Shown piece by piece: positions 42,197 through 51,832 of a stretch of DNA of 64,000 nt (the stretch's first letter is position 1; every line of letters starts with the position of its first letter). The notes under the pieces were generated by a model. It had not been told where the DNA came from. It worked only from the letters and a program-made list of their open reading frames with translations, and did no database searches. Origin of the DNA: Aureimonas endophytica (lineage in GTDB: Bacteria; Pseudomonadota; Alphaproteobacteria; Rhizobiales; Rhizobiaceae); contig NZ_BMIQ01000009.1 in the NCBI RefSeq assembly GCF_014642635.1, positions 62,001 through 126,000 of the forward strand. The letters are read 5' to 3'. A program made the translations under genes and the position numbers.

Positions 42197-43642
42197 ATGA
42201 GCGAGCCGATCCGCTTCCTTCTCAATGGCGTCGAACGCTCGGTCGAAGGGCCGAAGGCGACGACGACCATTCTCGACCATCTGCGCAATGCCGAGCACCT
42301 GACCGGCACGAAGGAAGGCTGCGCCGAGGGCGATTGCGGGGCCTGCACGGTGCTTCTGGTCGAGCCGGACGGCGCCGGCGGCGTCAAGCGCCGGGCGGTG
42401 AATGCCTGCATCCAGTTCCTGCCCTCGCTGAACGGCCGCGCGGTCGAGACCGTCGAGCATATCGGCCGCGACGGACTGCATCCGGTGCAGGAGGCAATGG
42501 TCGATCTCCATGGCAGCCAATGCGGCTTCTGCACGCCCGGCTTCGTGATGCAGCTCTATGCCGGCTGGTGGAACGGCACGCTCGGCGACCGGCAGGCGGT
42601 GAAGGATCTCGTGTCCGGCAATCTCTGCCGCTGCACCGGCTATGGGCCGATCATTGAGGCGGGCCTTCGGGCCGGCGCGGCGCCGGTGCCGGATTCCGCG
42701 GCGGCGGACGGCGCGCTGGCCGACCGGCTGGACGCGATGCGCGGCGGCGCGGTCTTCGACTATGCCGGCGCCGACGGCAGCCGCTGGCTGAGCCCGCGCG
42801 ACGTCGACACGCTGGCCGATCTCTATGCCGCGGAGCCGGAGGCGCTGCTCGTCGCCGGCGCGACGGATATCGGCCTCTGGGTGACCAAGCAGCATCGCGA
42901 CCTGCCGCTCCTCATCGATGTCAGCCGCGTCGAGGACCTGCGCATGATCGAGGAAGGGCCGGGCTCGCTCTTCGTCGGCGCGGCGGTGACGCATCGCGAG
43001 GCGCTGGAACGGCTCGCCGGGATCCATCCGGCGCTGGGCGAACTCCTGCGCCGCTTCGCCGGCTATCAGATCCGCAATGCCGGTACGGTCGGCGGCAATA
43101 TCGCCAACGGCTCGCCAATCGGCGATCTGCCGCCCGCCCTCATCGCGCTCGGCGGCCGCCTGCATCTGCGCCAGGGCGAGCGCATGCGGCGCCTGGCGCT
43201 GGAGGATTTCTTCATCGAATACGGGCGCCAGGACCGGGCGAAGGGCGAGTTCGTCGCCGCCGTCGAGGTGCCGCTGCTGGGGGCCAACCAGCGCTTCTTC
43301 TGCCACAAGCTGTCGAAGCGCTTCGATTCCGACATTTCCGCCGTGATGGCGGCGATGCGCCTCACCTTCGACGGCGAGGTGGTGACCGAAGCGCGGATCG
43401 CCTTCGGCGGCATGGCCGGCACGCCGCAACGGGCGGGCGCCGCCGAGGCGGCTCTTTCCGGCAGGCCCTTCGACGCGGCGGCCGCCGAGGCGGCGGCGCT
43501 GGCGCTGGCCGAGGACTTCACCCCGCTGTCCGACATGCGGGCGAGCGCCGGCTATCGCCTGAAGGCGGCGCAGAACCTCATCCGCCGCTTCCGCGCCGAG
43601 CACGAGGGAGGCGTGGCGACGCGCGTCCTGGAGGTGGCGTGA
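42197..43642 (+). CDS. xdhA: Xanthine dehydrogenase small subunit
   Basis: A 481-residue subunit with two [2Fe-2S] clusters and FAD. The plant-type cluster ligands are C42, C47, C50 and C71 (GCAEGDCGAC); the second cluster uses C109, C112, C144 and C146 (SQCGFCTPGF, NLCRCTGYGP). The FAD domain begins about residue 190 (ALLVAGATDIGLWVTKQHRDL) with NAGTVGGNIANGSPIGDLP. It passes electrons from the molybdenum site in XdhB to NAD+. The ATG at 42197 was chosen by GGGAG and the family N-terminus. Its stop shares one base with the xdhB ATG. Confidence 0.97.
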   Translation: MSEPIRFLLNGVERSVEGPKATTTILDHLRNAEHLTGTKEGCAEGDCGACTVLLVEPDGAGGVKRRAVNACIQFLPSLNGRAVETVEHIGRDGLHPVQEAMVDLHGSQCGFCTPGFVMQLYAGWWNGTLGDRQAVKDLVSGNLCRCTGYGPIIEAGLRAGAAPVPDSAAADGALADRLDAMRGGAVFDYAGADGSRWLSPRDVDTLADLYAAEPEALLVAGATDIGLWVTKQHRDLPLLIDVSRVEDLRMIEEGPGSLFVGAAVTHREALERLAGIHPALGELLRRFAGYQIRNAGTVGGNIANGSPIGDLPPALIALGGRLHLRQGERMRRLALEDFFIEYGRQDRAKGEFVAAVEVPLLGANQRFFCHKLSKRFDSDISAVMAAMRLTFDGEVVTEARIAFGGMAGTPQRAGAAEAALSGRPFDAAAAEAAALALAEDFTPLSDMRASAGYRLKAAQNLIRRFRAEHEGGVATRVLEVA

Positions 43643-46041
43643 TGGAGGAGATCAACGAGACCCGCATCCAGGACCGGGGCGTCGCCGGCACGGTGGAGCC
43701 GAACGTCCTCGGCGAGCGGCCGCCCGCGCCCGTTGCGGCGATCCGGGGCGGCGTCGCGGCGCGCCTCGCCCATGACAGCGGGCCGAAACACGTGACGGGC
43801 GCCGCCCGCTATATCGACGACGAGCCGGAGCTGCCGGGCACGCTCCAGGTCTTCATCGCCCTGTCGCCGAAGGCGCATGCGCGGCTCGCGGCGCTCGACC
43901 TCGACCCCGTGCGCGCTGCCCCTGGCGTCGCCTGCGTCCTCGCGGCGGCCGACGTGCCGGGGATCAACGACTATTCGCCGGTCTTCGGCGACGATCCGAT
44001 CTTCGCCGAGGATACCGTCCAGTATGTCGGCCAGCCGCTCTTCGCCGTCGCGGCCGAGACCCTGGACGCGGCCCGGCGCGCGGCGAAGCTCGCCGTCGCG
44101 TCCTACGAGGACCTGTCGGCGGCGATCGACATCGACACGGCGCTGCGCTTCGCCGACGCGGCGGGCAAGGACCTGATGCCGCCGCACGAGATGCGGAAGG
44201 GCGATGCGGCGGCGGCCGTCGCCGGCGCGCCGCATCGCGTCGCCGGTCGCCTCGATCTCGGCGGCCAGGACCATTTCTATCTGGAAGGCCAGATCGCCGT
44301 CGCCGTGCCGCTGGAGGATGGCGACATGCTGGTGAAGTCCTCGACCCAGCATCCGTCCGAGGTCCAGCACAATGTCGCCAAGGCGCTCGGCCTCGCCGAC
44401 AACCAGGTGACGGTCGAGGTGCGGCGCATGGGCGGCGGCTTCGGCGGCAAGGAATCCCAGCCGGCGCTCTTCGCCGCCGTCTGCGCTCTCGTCGCGCAGA
44501 AGACCGGCCGGCCGGCGAAATGCCGTCTTGACCGCGACGACGACATGGAGATGACCGGCAAGCGCCACGAGGCCCGGATCGACTACGAGTTCGGCGTGGA
44601 CGGCGAGGGGCGCATTCTCGGCGCCGAGATCCGCCATCTCATCCGCTGCGGCTATTCTTGCGACCTGTCCGGCGCGATCGCCGACCGGGCGATGTTCCAT
44701 GCCGACAATGCCTATCACCTGCCGGCGGCGCGCATCCATTCGCGGCGGCTGAAGACCCATACGGTCTCGAACACCGCCTTTCGCGGCTTCGGCGGCCCAC
44801 AGGGCATGGTCGGCACCGAGCGGGCGATGGACCGGATCGCCTTCGCGCTCGGCCTCGATCCCCTGGATGTCAGGAAGCGCAACCTCTATCCGGCGGCCGG
44901 CGGCGTCACGCCCTATCACATGGAGGTGACGGACTCGATCGCGGCCGAGCTGATCGAGGAGCTGGAGCGGACCTCCGACTATCGCGCGCGGCGCGAGGCC
45001 GTGCGGGCCTTCAACGCGGCAAATCCCATCCTGAAGAAAGGGCTGGCGCTGACGCCGGTGAAGTTCGGCATCTCCTTCACCACGACGCATCTCAACCAAG
45101 CCGGCGCGCTCGTCCATGTCTATAAGGACGGCTCGGTCCATCTGAACCATGGCGGCACCGAGATGGGCCAGGGGCTCTTCACCAAGGTGGCGCAGGTCGT
45201 CGCCGAGGAGTTCCAGATCGACATCGACCGGGTGAGGATCACCGCGACGACGACGGCGAAGGTGCCGAACACCTCGGCGACCGCCGCCTCCTCCGGCTCG
45301 GATCTCAACGGCATGGCGGCGCTGAACGCGGCGCGCACCATCAAGGACCGGCTGATCGCCTATGCCTCCGCGCGCTACCACGTGCCGGCCGACGAAGTGG
45401 TCTTCCTGCCGAACCGCGTGCGGATCGGCCGCGAGGAGAAGCGTTTCCGCGATCTCGTCGGCGAGGCCTATCTCGCCCGCGTCTCCCTTTCCGCCACCGG
45501 CTTCTACGCGACGCCGGACATTTCCTACGACCGTGATACGGCCTCCGGCCGGCCCTTCTTCTACTTCGCCTATGGCGCCGCCTGTTCGGAAGTCGTCATC
45601 GACACGCTGACCGGCGAGAACCGGCTCCTGCGCGCCGATCTTCTCCACGATGTCGGCCGCTCGCTGAACCCGGCGCTCGATCTCGGCCAGATCGAGGGCG
45701 GCTTCATCCAGGGCATGGGCTGGCTGACGACGGAGGAGCTCTGGTGGGACAAGGCGGGGCGGCTGCGCACCCACGCGCCGTCCACCTACAAGATCCCGAC
45801 CGCGAACGACCGGCCGGACGACCTTCGCATCCGCATCTGGGAGAAGGGCGAGAACCGCGCCGAGACGATCTACCGCTCCAAGGCCGTCGGCGAGCCGCCC
45901 TTCATGCTGGCGATCTCGGTCTTCTCGGCCCTCACCGACGCGGTGATCGCGGCCGGCGACGGCCGAATCTTCCCCGATCTCGACGCGCCGGCCACCCCGG
46001 AACGCATCCTCGCCGCCGTGGAACAGGTGCGCGGCGGATGA
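43642..46041 (+). CDS. xdhB: Xanthine dehydrogenase molybdopterin-binding subunit
   Basis: A 799-residue molybdenum hydroxylase subunit that oxidises hypoxanthine and xanthine to urate. Cofactor motifs are RRMGGGFGGKESQ, HTVSNTAFRGFGGPQGM, and the C-terminal SKAVGEPPFMLAISVF with the catalytic Glu next to the molybdenum. The ATG at 43642 overlaps the xdhA stop by one base; a GTG one codon earlier is also possible. The next gene in the pathway (xdhC) is separated by a REP-like element. Confidence 0.97.
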   Translation: MEEINETRIQDRGVAGTVEPNVLGERPPAPVAAIRGGVAARLAHDSGPKHVTGAARYIDDEPELPGTLQVFIALSPKAHARLAALDLDPVRAAPGVACVLAAADVPGINDYSPVFGDDPIFAEDTVQYVGQPLFAVAAETLDAARRAAKLAVASYEDLSAAIDIDTALRFADAAGKDLMPPHEMRKGDAAAAVAGAPHRVAGRLDLGGQDHFYLEGQIAVAVPLEDGDMLVKSSTQHPSEVQHNVAKALGLADNQVTVEVRRMGGGFGGKESQPALFAAVCALVAQKTGRPAKCRLDRDDDMEMTGKRHEARIDYEFGVDGEGRILGAEIRHLIRCGYSCDLSGAIADRAMFHADNAYHLPAARIHSRRLKTHTVSNTAFRGFGGPQGMVGTERAMDRIAFALGLDPLDVRKRNLYPAAGGVTPYHMEVTDSIAAELIEELERTSDYRARREAVRAFNAANPILKKGLALTPVKFGISFTTTHLNQAGALVHVYKDGSVHLNHGGTEMGQGLFTKVAQVVAEEFQIDIDRVRITATTTAKVPNTSATAASSGSDLNGMAALNAARTIKDRLIAYASARYHVPADEVVFLPNRVRIGREEKRFRDLVGEAYLARVSLSATGFYATPDISYDRDTASGRPFFYFAYGAACSEVVIDTLTGENRLLRADLLHDVGRSLNPALDLGQIEGGFIQGMGWLTTEELWWDKAGRLRTHAPSTYKIPTANDRPDDLRIRIWEKGENRAETIYRSKAVGEPPFMLAISVFSALTDAVIAAGDGRIFPDLDAPATPERILAAVEQVRGG

Positions 46042-46067
46042 GGCGGAACTGGACCGTGCAACCGCGT

Positions 46068-46197
46068 CCTTCTCCCGAGTCGGGAGAAGGTCCCGGCAGG
46101 GGGATGAGGGAAGGAAGGGCACGGACCTTCCTGAAATTGATGTGCGGCATTCCCTCACCCGCCCCTGCGGGGCACCCTCTCCCGACTCGGGAGAGGG
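46068..46197. repeat. REP-like intergenic element, copy 2
   Basis: A 130-bp relative of the element at 23564, with the same outer hairpins: CCTTCTCCCG/CGGGAGAAGG (46068-46090) and CCCTCTCCCG/CGGGAGAGGG (46165-46197 region, arms at 46175-46184 and 46188-46197). The core after the first hairpin is TCCCGGCAGGGGGATGAGGG. It lies inside the purine operon between xdhB and xdhC. Confidence 0.85.
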
Positions 46198-46237
46198 GAG
46201 GGCGCCTTCTGGACGAGCGTATCGCTCTCAGGATCCC

Positions 46238-47116
46238 ATGACCCCCCTCTCCACCCTCATGCGCGAGGCGCTGGCCGCCGGCCGGCCGGCGGTTCTCGTC
46301 CGCGTCGGCGTCGCCAAGGGCTCGACGCCGCGCGAGGAGGGGGCGGCGATGCTGGTGACGGAGGCGGGCGTCGCGGGCACGGTCGGCGGCGGCCGGCTGG
46401 AACTTTCCGGCATCGAGGCGGCGCGCGGCCTCATCGCTTCCGGCGCCCGCGAGGTGCGGCTCGCCGTGCCGCTCGGGCCCCGCATCGGCCAGTGCTGCGG
46501 CGGTCATGTGACGCTGCATCTCGCCCGGCTCGACGCGGATCTCCTCCTGGCGGAGGAGGCGCTGGAGCGCGCGGCCGAGGCCGCCCGACCGCTCGCCCTC
46601 GTCTTCGGCGCCGGCCATACCGGCCGCGCCCTGGCGCAGGCCCTGGCGCCGCTGCCGATCCGCCTTTGCATCGTCGATCCGCGTCCCGAAAGCCTTCTCG
46701 ACCTGCCGCCGGCGGCCGAGACGCGCGCCGTGGCGCTGCCGGAAGGGGAGGTCGAGCGGGCGCCGCCCGGCTCCGCCTTCGTCGTGATGACCCACGACCA
46801 TCCGCTGGACTTCCTGATCGCCGCGGCGGCGCTCCGGCGGCGCGACGCCGTCTATGTCGGCATGATCGGCTCGGCGACGAAGCGCGAGAAGTTCCGCCGG
46901 CATCTGCGCGAGACGGGCGAGGACGGGCTGATCGCCGGCCTCACCCTGCCGATCGGCGGCGCCGCCCTGCGCGACAAGCGCCCGCCGGTGATCGCGGCGC
47001 TGACGGCGGCGGAGCTCGTCCGCTGCCTTCTTTCGAATCAAAGGGATTTGCTGATCAATCGCTTGGCAGAGGCGGACGCGCAGTGCCATAGTGCGGCGAT
47101 CCGATCATCGGGATAG
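46238..47116 (+). CDS. xdhC: Xanthine dehydrogenase accessory protein XdhC
   Basis: A 292-residue XdhC, which binds molybdenum cofactor, protects it, and delivers its sulfurated form to XdhB. N-terminal family motifs: LVRVGVAKGSTPREEGAAML, GTVGGGRLE, and GPRIGQCCGGHV with a conserved Cys pair; the C-terminal Rossmann domain starts LVFGAGHTGRALAQAL and includes DHPLDFLI and YVGMIGSATKREKFR. AGGA precedes the ATG at 46238. The upstream open frame runs through the REP-like element and is not counted. The ABC ATPase starts 3 bp after its stop. Confidence 0.94.
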   Translation: MTPLSTLMREALAAGRPAVLVRVGVAKGSTPREEGAAMLVTEAGVAGTVGGGRLELSGIEAARGLIASGAREVRLAVPLGPRIGQCCGGHVTLHLARLDADLLLAEEALERAAEAARPLALVFGAGHTGRALAQALAPLPIRLCIVDPRPESLLDLPPAAETRAVALPEGEVERAPPGSAFVVMTHDHPLDFLIAAAALRRRDAVYVGMIGSATKREKFRRHLRETGEDGLIAGLTLPIGGAALRDKRPPVIAALTAAELVRCLLSNQRDLLINRLAEADAQCHSAAIRSSG

Positions 47117-47119
47117 CCA

Positions 47120-48673
47120 ATGGCGCCACGCCTTCAACTCACCGGCATCACCAAGCGCTTCCCGGGCGTCACCGCCAACGAGAACGTGTCCTTCGCCGTC
47201 GAGCCCGGCGAGATCCATGCGCTTCTCGGCGAGAACGGGGCCGGCAAGTCCACCCTCGTCAAGATCATCTACGGCATCCAGCGCGCCGACGAGGGCGAGG
47301 TCCTGTGGGACGGGCGTCCGGTCGCCATATCGAGCCCGCGCGAGGCCCGCCGGCTCGGCATCGGCATGGTGTTCCAGCATTTCTCGCTTTTCGAGGCGAT
47401 GACGGTCCTGGAGAACATCGCCCTCGGCCTCGACCATCCGCCGCCGCGCCGCGAGCTCGAACGGGACGTGCGCGCCGTGCTCGGCACCTATGGCCTCGCA
47501 CTCGACCCGCACCGCCTCGTCCATACGCTTTCGGTCGGCGAGCGCCAGCGCATCGAGATCGTGCGCGCGCTCCTGACCAGGCCGAAGCTCCTCATCATGG
47601 ACGAGCCGACCTCGGTCCTCACCCCGCAGGAGGTGGAGAAGCTCTTCGAGACGCTGCGCCAGCTCGCCGCCGAGGGCTGCGCCATCCTCTACATCTCCCA
47701 CAAGCTCGGCGAGATCAAAGCGCTCTGCTCGAAGGCGACGATCCTGCGGGGCGGCAAGGTGGTGGGCGCCTGCGATCCCAAGGCGGAAACGCCGCGCCGG
47801 ATGGCGGAGCTGATGATCGGCGCGAGCCTCAAGGACCTGTCCGACAAGGCGGCCTGCACCTATGGCCCCGATCGCTTCGCCGTGTCCGGGCTTTCGGCGC
47901 CCGGCGAGCCCCCCTTCGGCACGAGCCTCAAGGAGATCGGCTTTCGCGTGCGCGCCGGCGAGATCTTCGGCATCGCCGGGGTCGCGGGCAACGGGCAGAA
48001 CGAGCTCGTCGCCGCCCTGTCCGGCGAGCGGCGGGCGAGCGGGCGGATCGCGCTCGACGGGCGCGACCTCATCGGCGCCTCGGTCGCCGAGCGGCGGCGG
48101 CTCGGCCTTTGCGCCGTGCCGGAGGAGCGCAACGGCCATGCCGCCGTGCCGGCGATGACGCTGGCCGAGAACGCGGTGCTCTCGGCGCGCGACCGCAAGG
48201 GGCTGGCGAGCGCCGGCATCATCCGGGGCGGGGCGGCGCGCGACTATGCGAGCGGCGTCATCCGCGCCTTCTCGGTGAAGGCGACGGGCGCCGAGGCGCT
48301 GGCGGGCAGCCTGTCCGGCGGCAATCTGCAGAAGTTCATCATGGGCCGCGAGATCGGCCAGGAGCCGGCGGTGCTCGTCGTCTCGCAGCCGACCTGGGGC
48401 GTCGATGCCGGGGCGGCCGGCTTCATCCGCCAGGCGATGATCGATCTCGCCGCGCGCGGCGCCGCGATCGTCGTCGTCAGCCAGGATCTCGACGAGCTCC
48501 TCGAACTCGCCGACCGCATCGCGGTGATCAACGAGGGCCGGCTCTCGCCGGCGATCGACGTGAAGGGCGTCTCGATCGAGGAGATCGGCCTTCTGATGGG
48601 CGGGCTGCATGGCGCCGCGCCCGGCGAGCCGCAGCCCCATCCCACCGTGCCGCATGTTCTGGGAGCCGTGTGA
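47120..48673 (+). CDS. ABC transporter ATP-binding protein, nucleoside/purine type
   Basis: A 517-residue double ATPase of the sugar/nucleoside (NupO/YufO) group. The first half has Walker A GENGAGKST, signature LSVGERQR and Walker B LLIMDEPTSVL; the second half has VAGNGQNELVAAL in place of Walker A, and signature LSGGNLQK. Such dual ATPases serve BMP-type transporters that import purine nucleosides or bases. It follows xdhC by 3 bp and overlaps permease 1 by one base, so uptake and breakdown are co-expressed. Confidence 0.93.
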   Translation: MAPRLQLTGITKRFPGVTANENVSFAVEPGEIHALLGENGAGKSTLVKIIYGIQRADEGEVLWDGRPVAISSPREARRLGIGMVFQHFSLFEAMTVLENIALGLDHPPPRRELERDVRAVLGTYGLALDPHRLVHTLSVGERQRIEIVRALLTRPKLLIMDEPTSVLTPQEVEKLFETLRQLAAEGCAILYISHKLGEIKALCSKATILRGGKVVGACDPKAETPRRMAELMIGASLKDLSDKAACTYGPDRFAVSGLSAPGEPPFGTSLKEIGFRVRAGEIFGIAGVAGNGQNELVAALSGERRASGRIALDGRDLIGASVAERRRLGLCAVPEERNGHAAVPAMTLAENAVLSARDRKGLASAGIIRGGAARDYASGVIRAFSVKATGAEALAGSLSGGNLQKFIMGREIGQEPAVLVVSQPTWGVDAGAAGFIRQAMIDLAARGAAIVVVSQDLDELLELADRIAVINEGRLSPAIDVKGVSIEEIGLLMGGLHGAAPGEPQPHPTVPHVLGAV

Positions 48674-49791
48674 TGGCGATCCGGCTGGAAAGGCGGCTCG
48701 TGCCGAGCCGCGCGATGGTCTTCGCGGCGCCGGTCCTGGCGGTCGCCGCGACGCTCCTCGTCGGGGCCGTCGCCTTCACCCTCCTCGGCTATGACGGTTT
48801 CGGCGCGATCCTCGAGATCTTCGTCTATCCGCTCTTCGACGCCAATCGCTGGCAGGACCTGCTCGTCAAGGCGGCGCCGCTCGCCCTGATCGCGACCGGC
48901 CTTTCGGTCGGCTTCCGGGCGAATGTCTGGAATATCGGGGCGGAGGGCCAATACGTGCTGGGCGGCCTCGCCGGTACCGGCATCGCGCTTCTCACCATGG
49001 ACCGCGAGGGCGGCTGGATCCTGCCTCTCATGCTTCTCGCCGGCATTGTCGGCGGCATGGTCTGGGCCGCGCTGCCGGCCCTGCTGCGCACCTTGCTCGG
49101 CGTTTCCGAGATCCTGTCGAGCCTGATGCTCAACTATGTGGCGATCCAGCTCCTCTACTATCTGATGCGCGGGCCGTGGAAGGACCCGGAAGGCTTCAAC
49201 TTCCCGCAGACGGCGCTCTTCACCGAATGGCAGATCCTGCCGATCCTCTTCGAAGGGACGCTGATCCATATCGGCATCCCGATCGCCGCCGCTTTGGCGC
49301 TCGCCGCCTGGTTCGTGCTCGCCCGCACGGTGGCCGGCTTCGAGGTGCGCGTCGTCGGCCTCGCGCCCCAGGCGGCGCGCTATGGCGGCTTCCGCGAGAC
49401 GCGCACCATCTGGATGACGCTTCTCGTCGGCGGCGGCTTCGCGGGCCTCGCCGGCGTCCTGGAGGCCGCCGGACCCTTCGGCCAGATGGTGCCGGCCTTC
49501 CCGACCGGCTACGGCTATACGGCGATCATCGTCGCCTTTCTCGGCCGGCTCCATCCGGTCGGCATCCTTCTCGCCAGCCTCGTCCTCGCCCTCACCTATG
49601 TCGGCGGCGAGAGCGCCCAGACCTCGATCGGCCTGCCGGCGGCGGCGATCGGCGTCTTCCAGGCGATGATGCTGTTCTTCCTGCTCGGCGCCGACATCCT
49701 GGTGCGCTACCGCATCGCCGCCGGCACGCCGGCAAGGGCCGCCGCGCCCAGTCCCACCGCCCTGCCGCGGAAGTCGGGAGCACCGGCATGA
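48673..49791 (+). CDS. ABC transporter permease, nucleoside/purine type, subunit 1
   Basis: A 372-residue inner-membrane protein of the BPD_transp_2 family (NupP/YufP-like) with about ten helices; TM1 is at residues 16-39. Family signs are LALIATGLSVGFRANVWNIGAEGQ, SSLMLNYVAIQLLYYL and GYGYTAIIVAFLGRLHPVGI. It should form the pore with the next gene product. The ATG overlaps the ATPase stop by one base; its end overlaps the next gene by 4 bp. Confidence 0.92.
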   Translation: MAIRLERRLVPSRAMVFAAPVLAVAATLLVGAVAFTLLGYDGFGAILEIFVYPLFDANRWQDLLVKAAPLALIATGLSVGFRANVWNIGAEGQYVLGGLAGTGIALLTMDREGGWILPLMLLAGIVGGMVWAALPALLRTLLGVSEILSSLMLNYVAIQLLYYLMRGPWKDPEGFNFPQTALFTEWQILPILFEGTLIHIGIPIAAALALAAWFVLARTVAGFEVRVVGLAPQAARYGGFRETRTIWMTLLVGGGFAGLAGVLEAAGPFGQMVPAFPTGYGYTAIIVAFLGRLHPVGILLASLVLALTYVGGESAQTSIGLPAAAIGVFQAMMLFFLLGADILVRYRIAAGTPARAAAPSPTALPRKSGAPA

Positions 49792-50714
49792 GCGCGGTCT
49801 TCGTCGTTTCCGTCCTGATGACCATCGCCGCCGCCGCGACGCCGATCCTCATCGCCGCGCTCGGCGAGCTGGTGGCGGAAAAGTCCGGCACGCTCAATCT
49901 CGGCGTCGAAGGCATGATGCTGGTCGGCGCCGTCACCGCCTTCGGCACGGCGGTGACGACCGGCCATCCCTGGCTCGGCGTCGTCGCGGCCATGGCGGCG
50001 GCGAGCCTCGCCTCCCTGATCTTCGCCTATCTCACCCTAACGCTGACGGCGAACCAGGTGGCAACGGGCCTCGCCCTCACCATCTTCGGCACCGGCGTCT
50101 CGGCGCTGGCCGGCGCCCCCTATGTCGGCATCACGACCGAGACCCTGCCGCTCCTCTTCCCGGACGGGCTCGCCGGGGACCCGCTCTGGCGCGTCGTCTT
50201 CGGCCATTCGCCGCTCGTCTATCTCGGGCTGGCGCTCACCTTCGGCACCTGGTGGTTCCTCAACCATTCGCGCGCCGGCCTCATCCTGCGGGCCGTCGGC
50301 GAGTCGGATGCCGCCGCCCATTCGATCGGCTATCCGGTGATCGCCGTGCGCTATCTCGCCGTCCTCTTCGGCGGCGCGATGGCCGGGCTCGGGGGCTCGT
50401 TCTATTCGCTGGTGCTGACGCCGATGTGGGCCGAGCGCCTGACGGCCGGGCGCGGCTGGATCGCCATCGCCCTCGTCGTCTTCGCCTCATGGAAGCCAGG
50501 GCGGCTCCTCGTCGGCGCCTATCTCTTCGGCGCGGTGATCACGCTCGAACTCCAGGCGAAGGCGGCCGGCTTCTCGGCGCTGGCGCCCGAATTCCTGTCG
50601 AGCCTGCCCTATCTGGCGACGATCCTCGTGCTCGCCTTGATCTCCGCCGGCCGGGGGCGGCGCAATGCCGCGGCGCCGGCCTGCCTCGGCAAGCCCTTCC
50701 GTCCCAGCACCTGA
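49788..50714 (+). CDS. ABC transporter permease, nucleoside/purine type, subunit 2
   Basis: A 308-residue partner permease (NupQ/YufQ-like) with about eight helices. Motifs: AALGELVAEKSGTLNLGVEG, ANQVATGLALTIFGTGVSA, GESDAAAHSIGYPVIAVRY and ERLTAGRGWIAIALVVFASW. It is coupled to subunit 1 by an ATGA overlap; the binding-protein gene starts 35 bp after it. Confidence 0.92.
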   Translation: MSAVFVVSVLMTIAAAATPILIAALGELVAEKSGTLNLGVEGMMLVGAVTAFGTAVTTGHPWLGVVAAMAAASLASLIFAYLTLTLTANQVATGLALTIFGTGVSALAGAPYVGITTETLPLLFPDGLAGDPLWRVVFGHSPLVYLGLALTFGTWWFLNHSRAGLILRAVGESDAAAHSIGYPVIAVRYLAVLFGGAMAGLGGSFYSLVLTPMWAERLTAGRGWIAIALVVFASWKPGRLLVGAYLFGAVITLELQAKAAGFSALAPEFLSSLPYLATILVLALISAGRGRRNAAAPACLGKPFRPST

Positions 50715-50749
50715 TCCTTTAGACCCGTTCCGATCCAGGGAGTTTCCGC

Positions 50750-51832
50750 ATGATCCAGTTCACCCGCCGCCGCCTTCTCGGCACCGGCGCCGCCCTTGGC
50801 CTGACCACCGTCCTGCCGGGCACCGCGCTCGCCGCGAAGAAGGACAAGGTCAAGGCCGCCTTCGTCTATGTCGGTCCGGTCGGCGATTTCGGCTATTCCT
50901 TCGCCCATGACCAGGGCCGGAAGTTCCTGGCCGAGAAGCTGGGCGATAAGGTCGAGACGAGCTTCGTCGAGAATGTCGCGGAAGGCCCGGATGCCGAGCG
51001 CGTGATCCGCAAGCTCGCCCAGGACGGCAACGACATCGTCTTCGCCACCTCCTTCGGCTTCATGGAGCCGACGGTGAAGGTGGCGCGCCAGTTCCCGAAG
51101 GTCGCCTTCGAACATGCGACGGGCTTCAAGACGGGCAAGAATCTCGGCATCTACAATTCGCGCTTCTACGAGGGCCGCGCCGTGCTCGGCACCATCGCCG
51201 GCATGATGTCGAAATCGGGCAAGGGCGGCTATGTCGCCTCCTTCCCGATCCCGGAAGTGGTGATGGGCATCAACGCCTTTACGCTCGCCGCCCGTAAGGT
51301 GAAGCCGGACTTCCAGACCAGCGTCGTCTGGGTGAATTCCTGGTACGATCCCGCCAAGGAGGCCGATGCCGCCAAGGCGCTGATGGACCAGGGCGCCGAC
51401 GTCATCACCCAGCATACCGACAGCCCCGGTCCGCTCCAGGCGGCAGAGCAGCGCGGCGCCATCGCCTTCGGTCAGGCCTGGGACATGATCAAGTTCGCCC
51501 CGAACGCCCATATGACGGCGATCGTCGACCATTGGGGCCCGCATTACGTGTCCTCCGTCCAGGCGCTGCTCGACGGCACCTGGAAGCCGGGCGACGTCTG
51601 GGGTGGCATGAAGGAGGACTTCGTCGAGATGGCCCCCTGGAACCCCAAGATGCCGGAGGACGTGAAGGCCGCCGCGCAGAAGATCGTCGACGGCACGAAG
51701 GACGGCTCGTACAAGGTCTTCACCGGCCCGATCAAGGACCAGAAGGGCGCCGAGAAGATCGCCGCCGGCCAGGTCATCCCGGATGCCGATCTCCTGAAGA
51801 TGGACTGGTACGTCGAAGGCGTGCGGAGCTGA
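50750..51832 (+). CDS. BMP family ABC transporter substrate-binding protein
   Basis: A 360-residue periplasmic protein of the basic membrane protein (BmpA/NupN/PnrA) family, which bind purine nucleosides or related bases. The N-terminus has two arginines before a hydrophobic stretch (TRRRLLGTGAALGLTTVLPG), a possible Tat or Sec signal, with cleavage after ALA. Mature features are YVGPVGDFGYSFAHDQG, FATSFGFMEPTVKVA, GKNLGIYNSRFYEGRAVLG and QHTDSPGPLQAAEQRG. The AGGGAG before the ATG is a good ribosome site. It closes the transporter set; its position in the purine operon makes a purine or allantoin-like ligand likely. Confidence 0.9.
   Translation: MIQFTRRRLLGTGAALGLTTVLPGTALAAKKDKVKAAFVYVGPVGDFGYSFAHDQGRKFLAEKLGDKVETSFVENVAEGPDAERVIRKLAQDGNDIVFATSFGFMEPTVKVARQFPKVAFEHATGFKTGKNLGIYNSRFYEGRAVLGTIAGMMSKSGKGGYVASFPIPEVVMGINAFTLAARKVKPDFQTSVVWVNSWYDPAKEADAAKALMDQGADVITQHTDSPGPLQAAEQRGAIAFGQAWDMIKFAPNAHMTAIVDHWGPHYVSSVQALLDGTWKPGDVWGGMKEDFVEMAPWNPKMPEDVKAAAQKIVDGTKDGSYKVFTGPIKDQKGAEKIAAGQVIPDADLLKMDWYVEGVRS

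Noticed and set aside
43552-46158. 868-codon minus-strand frame opposite xdhB
   Set aside because: A shadow of a well-conserved plus-strand gene; no motif or start signal.
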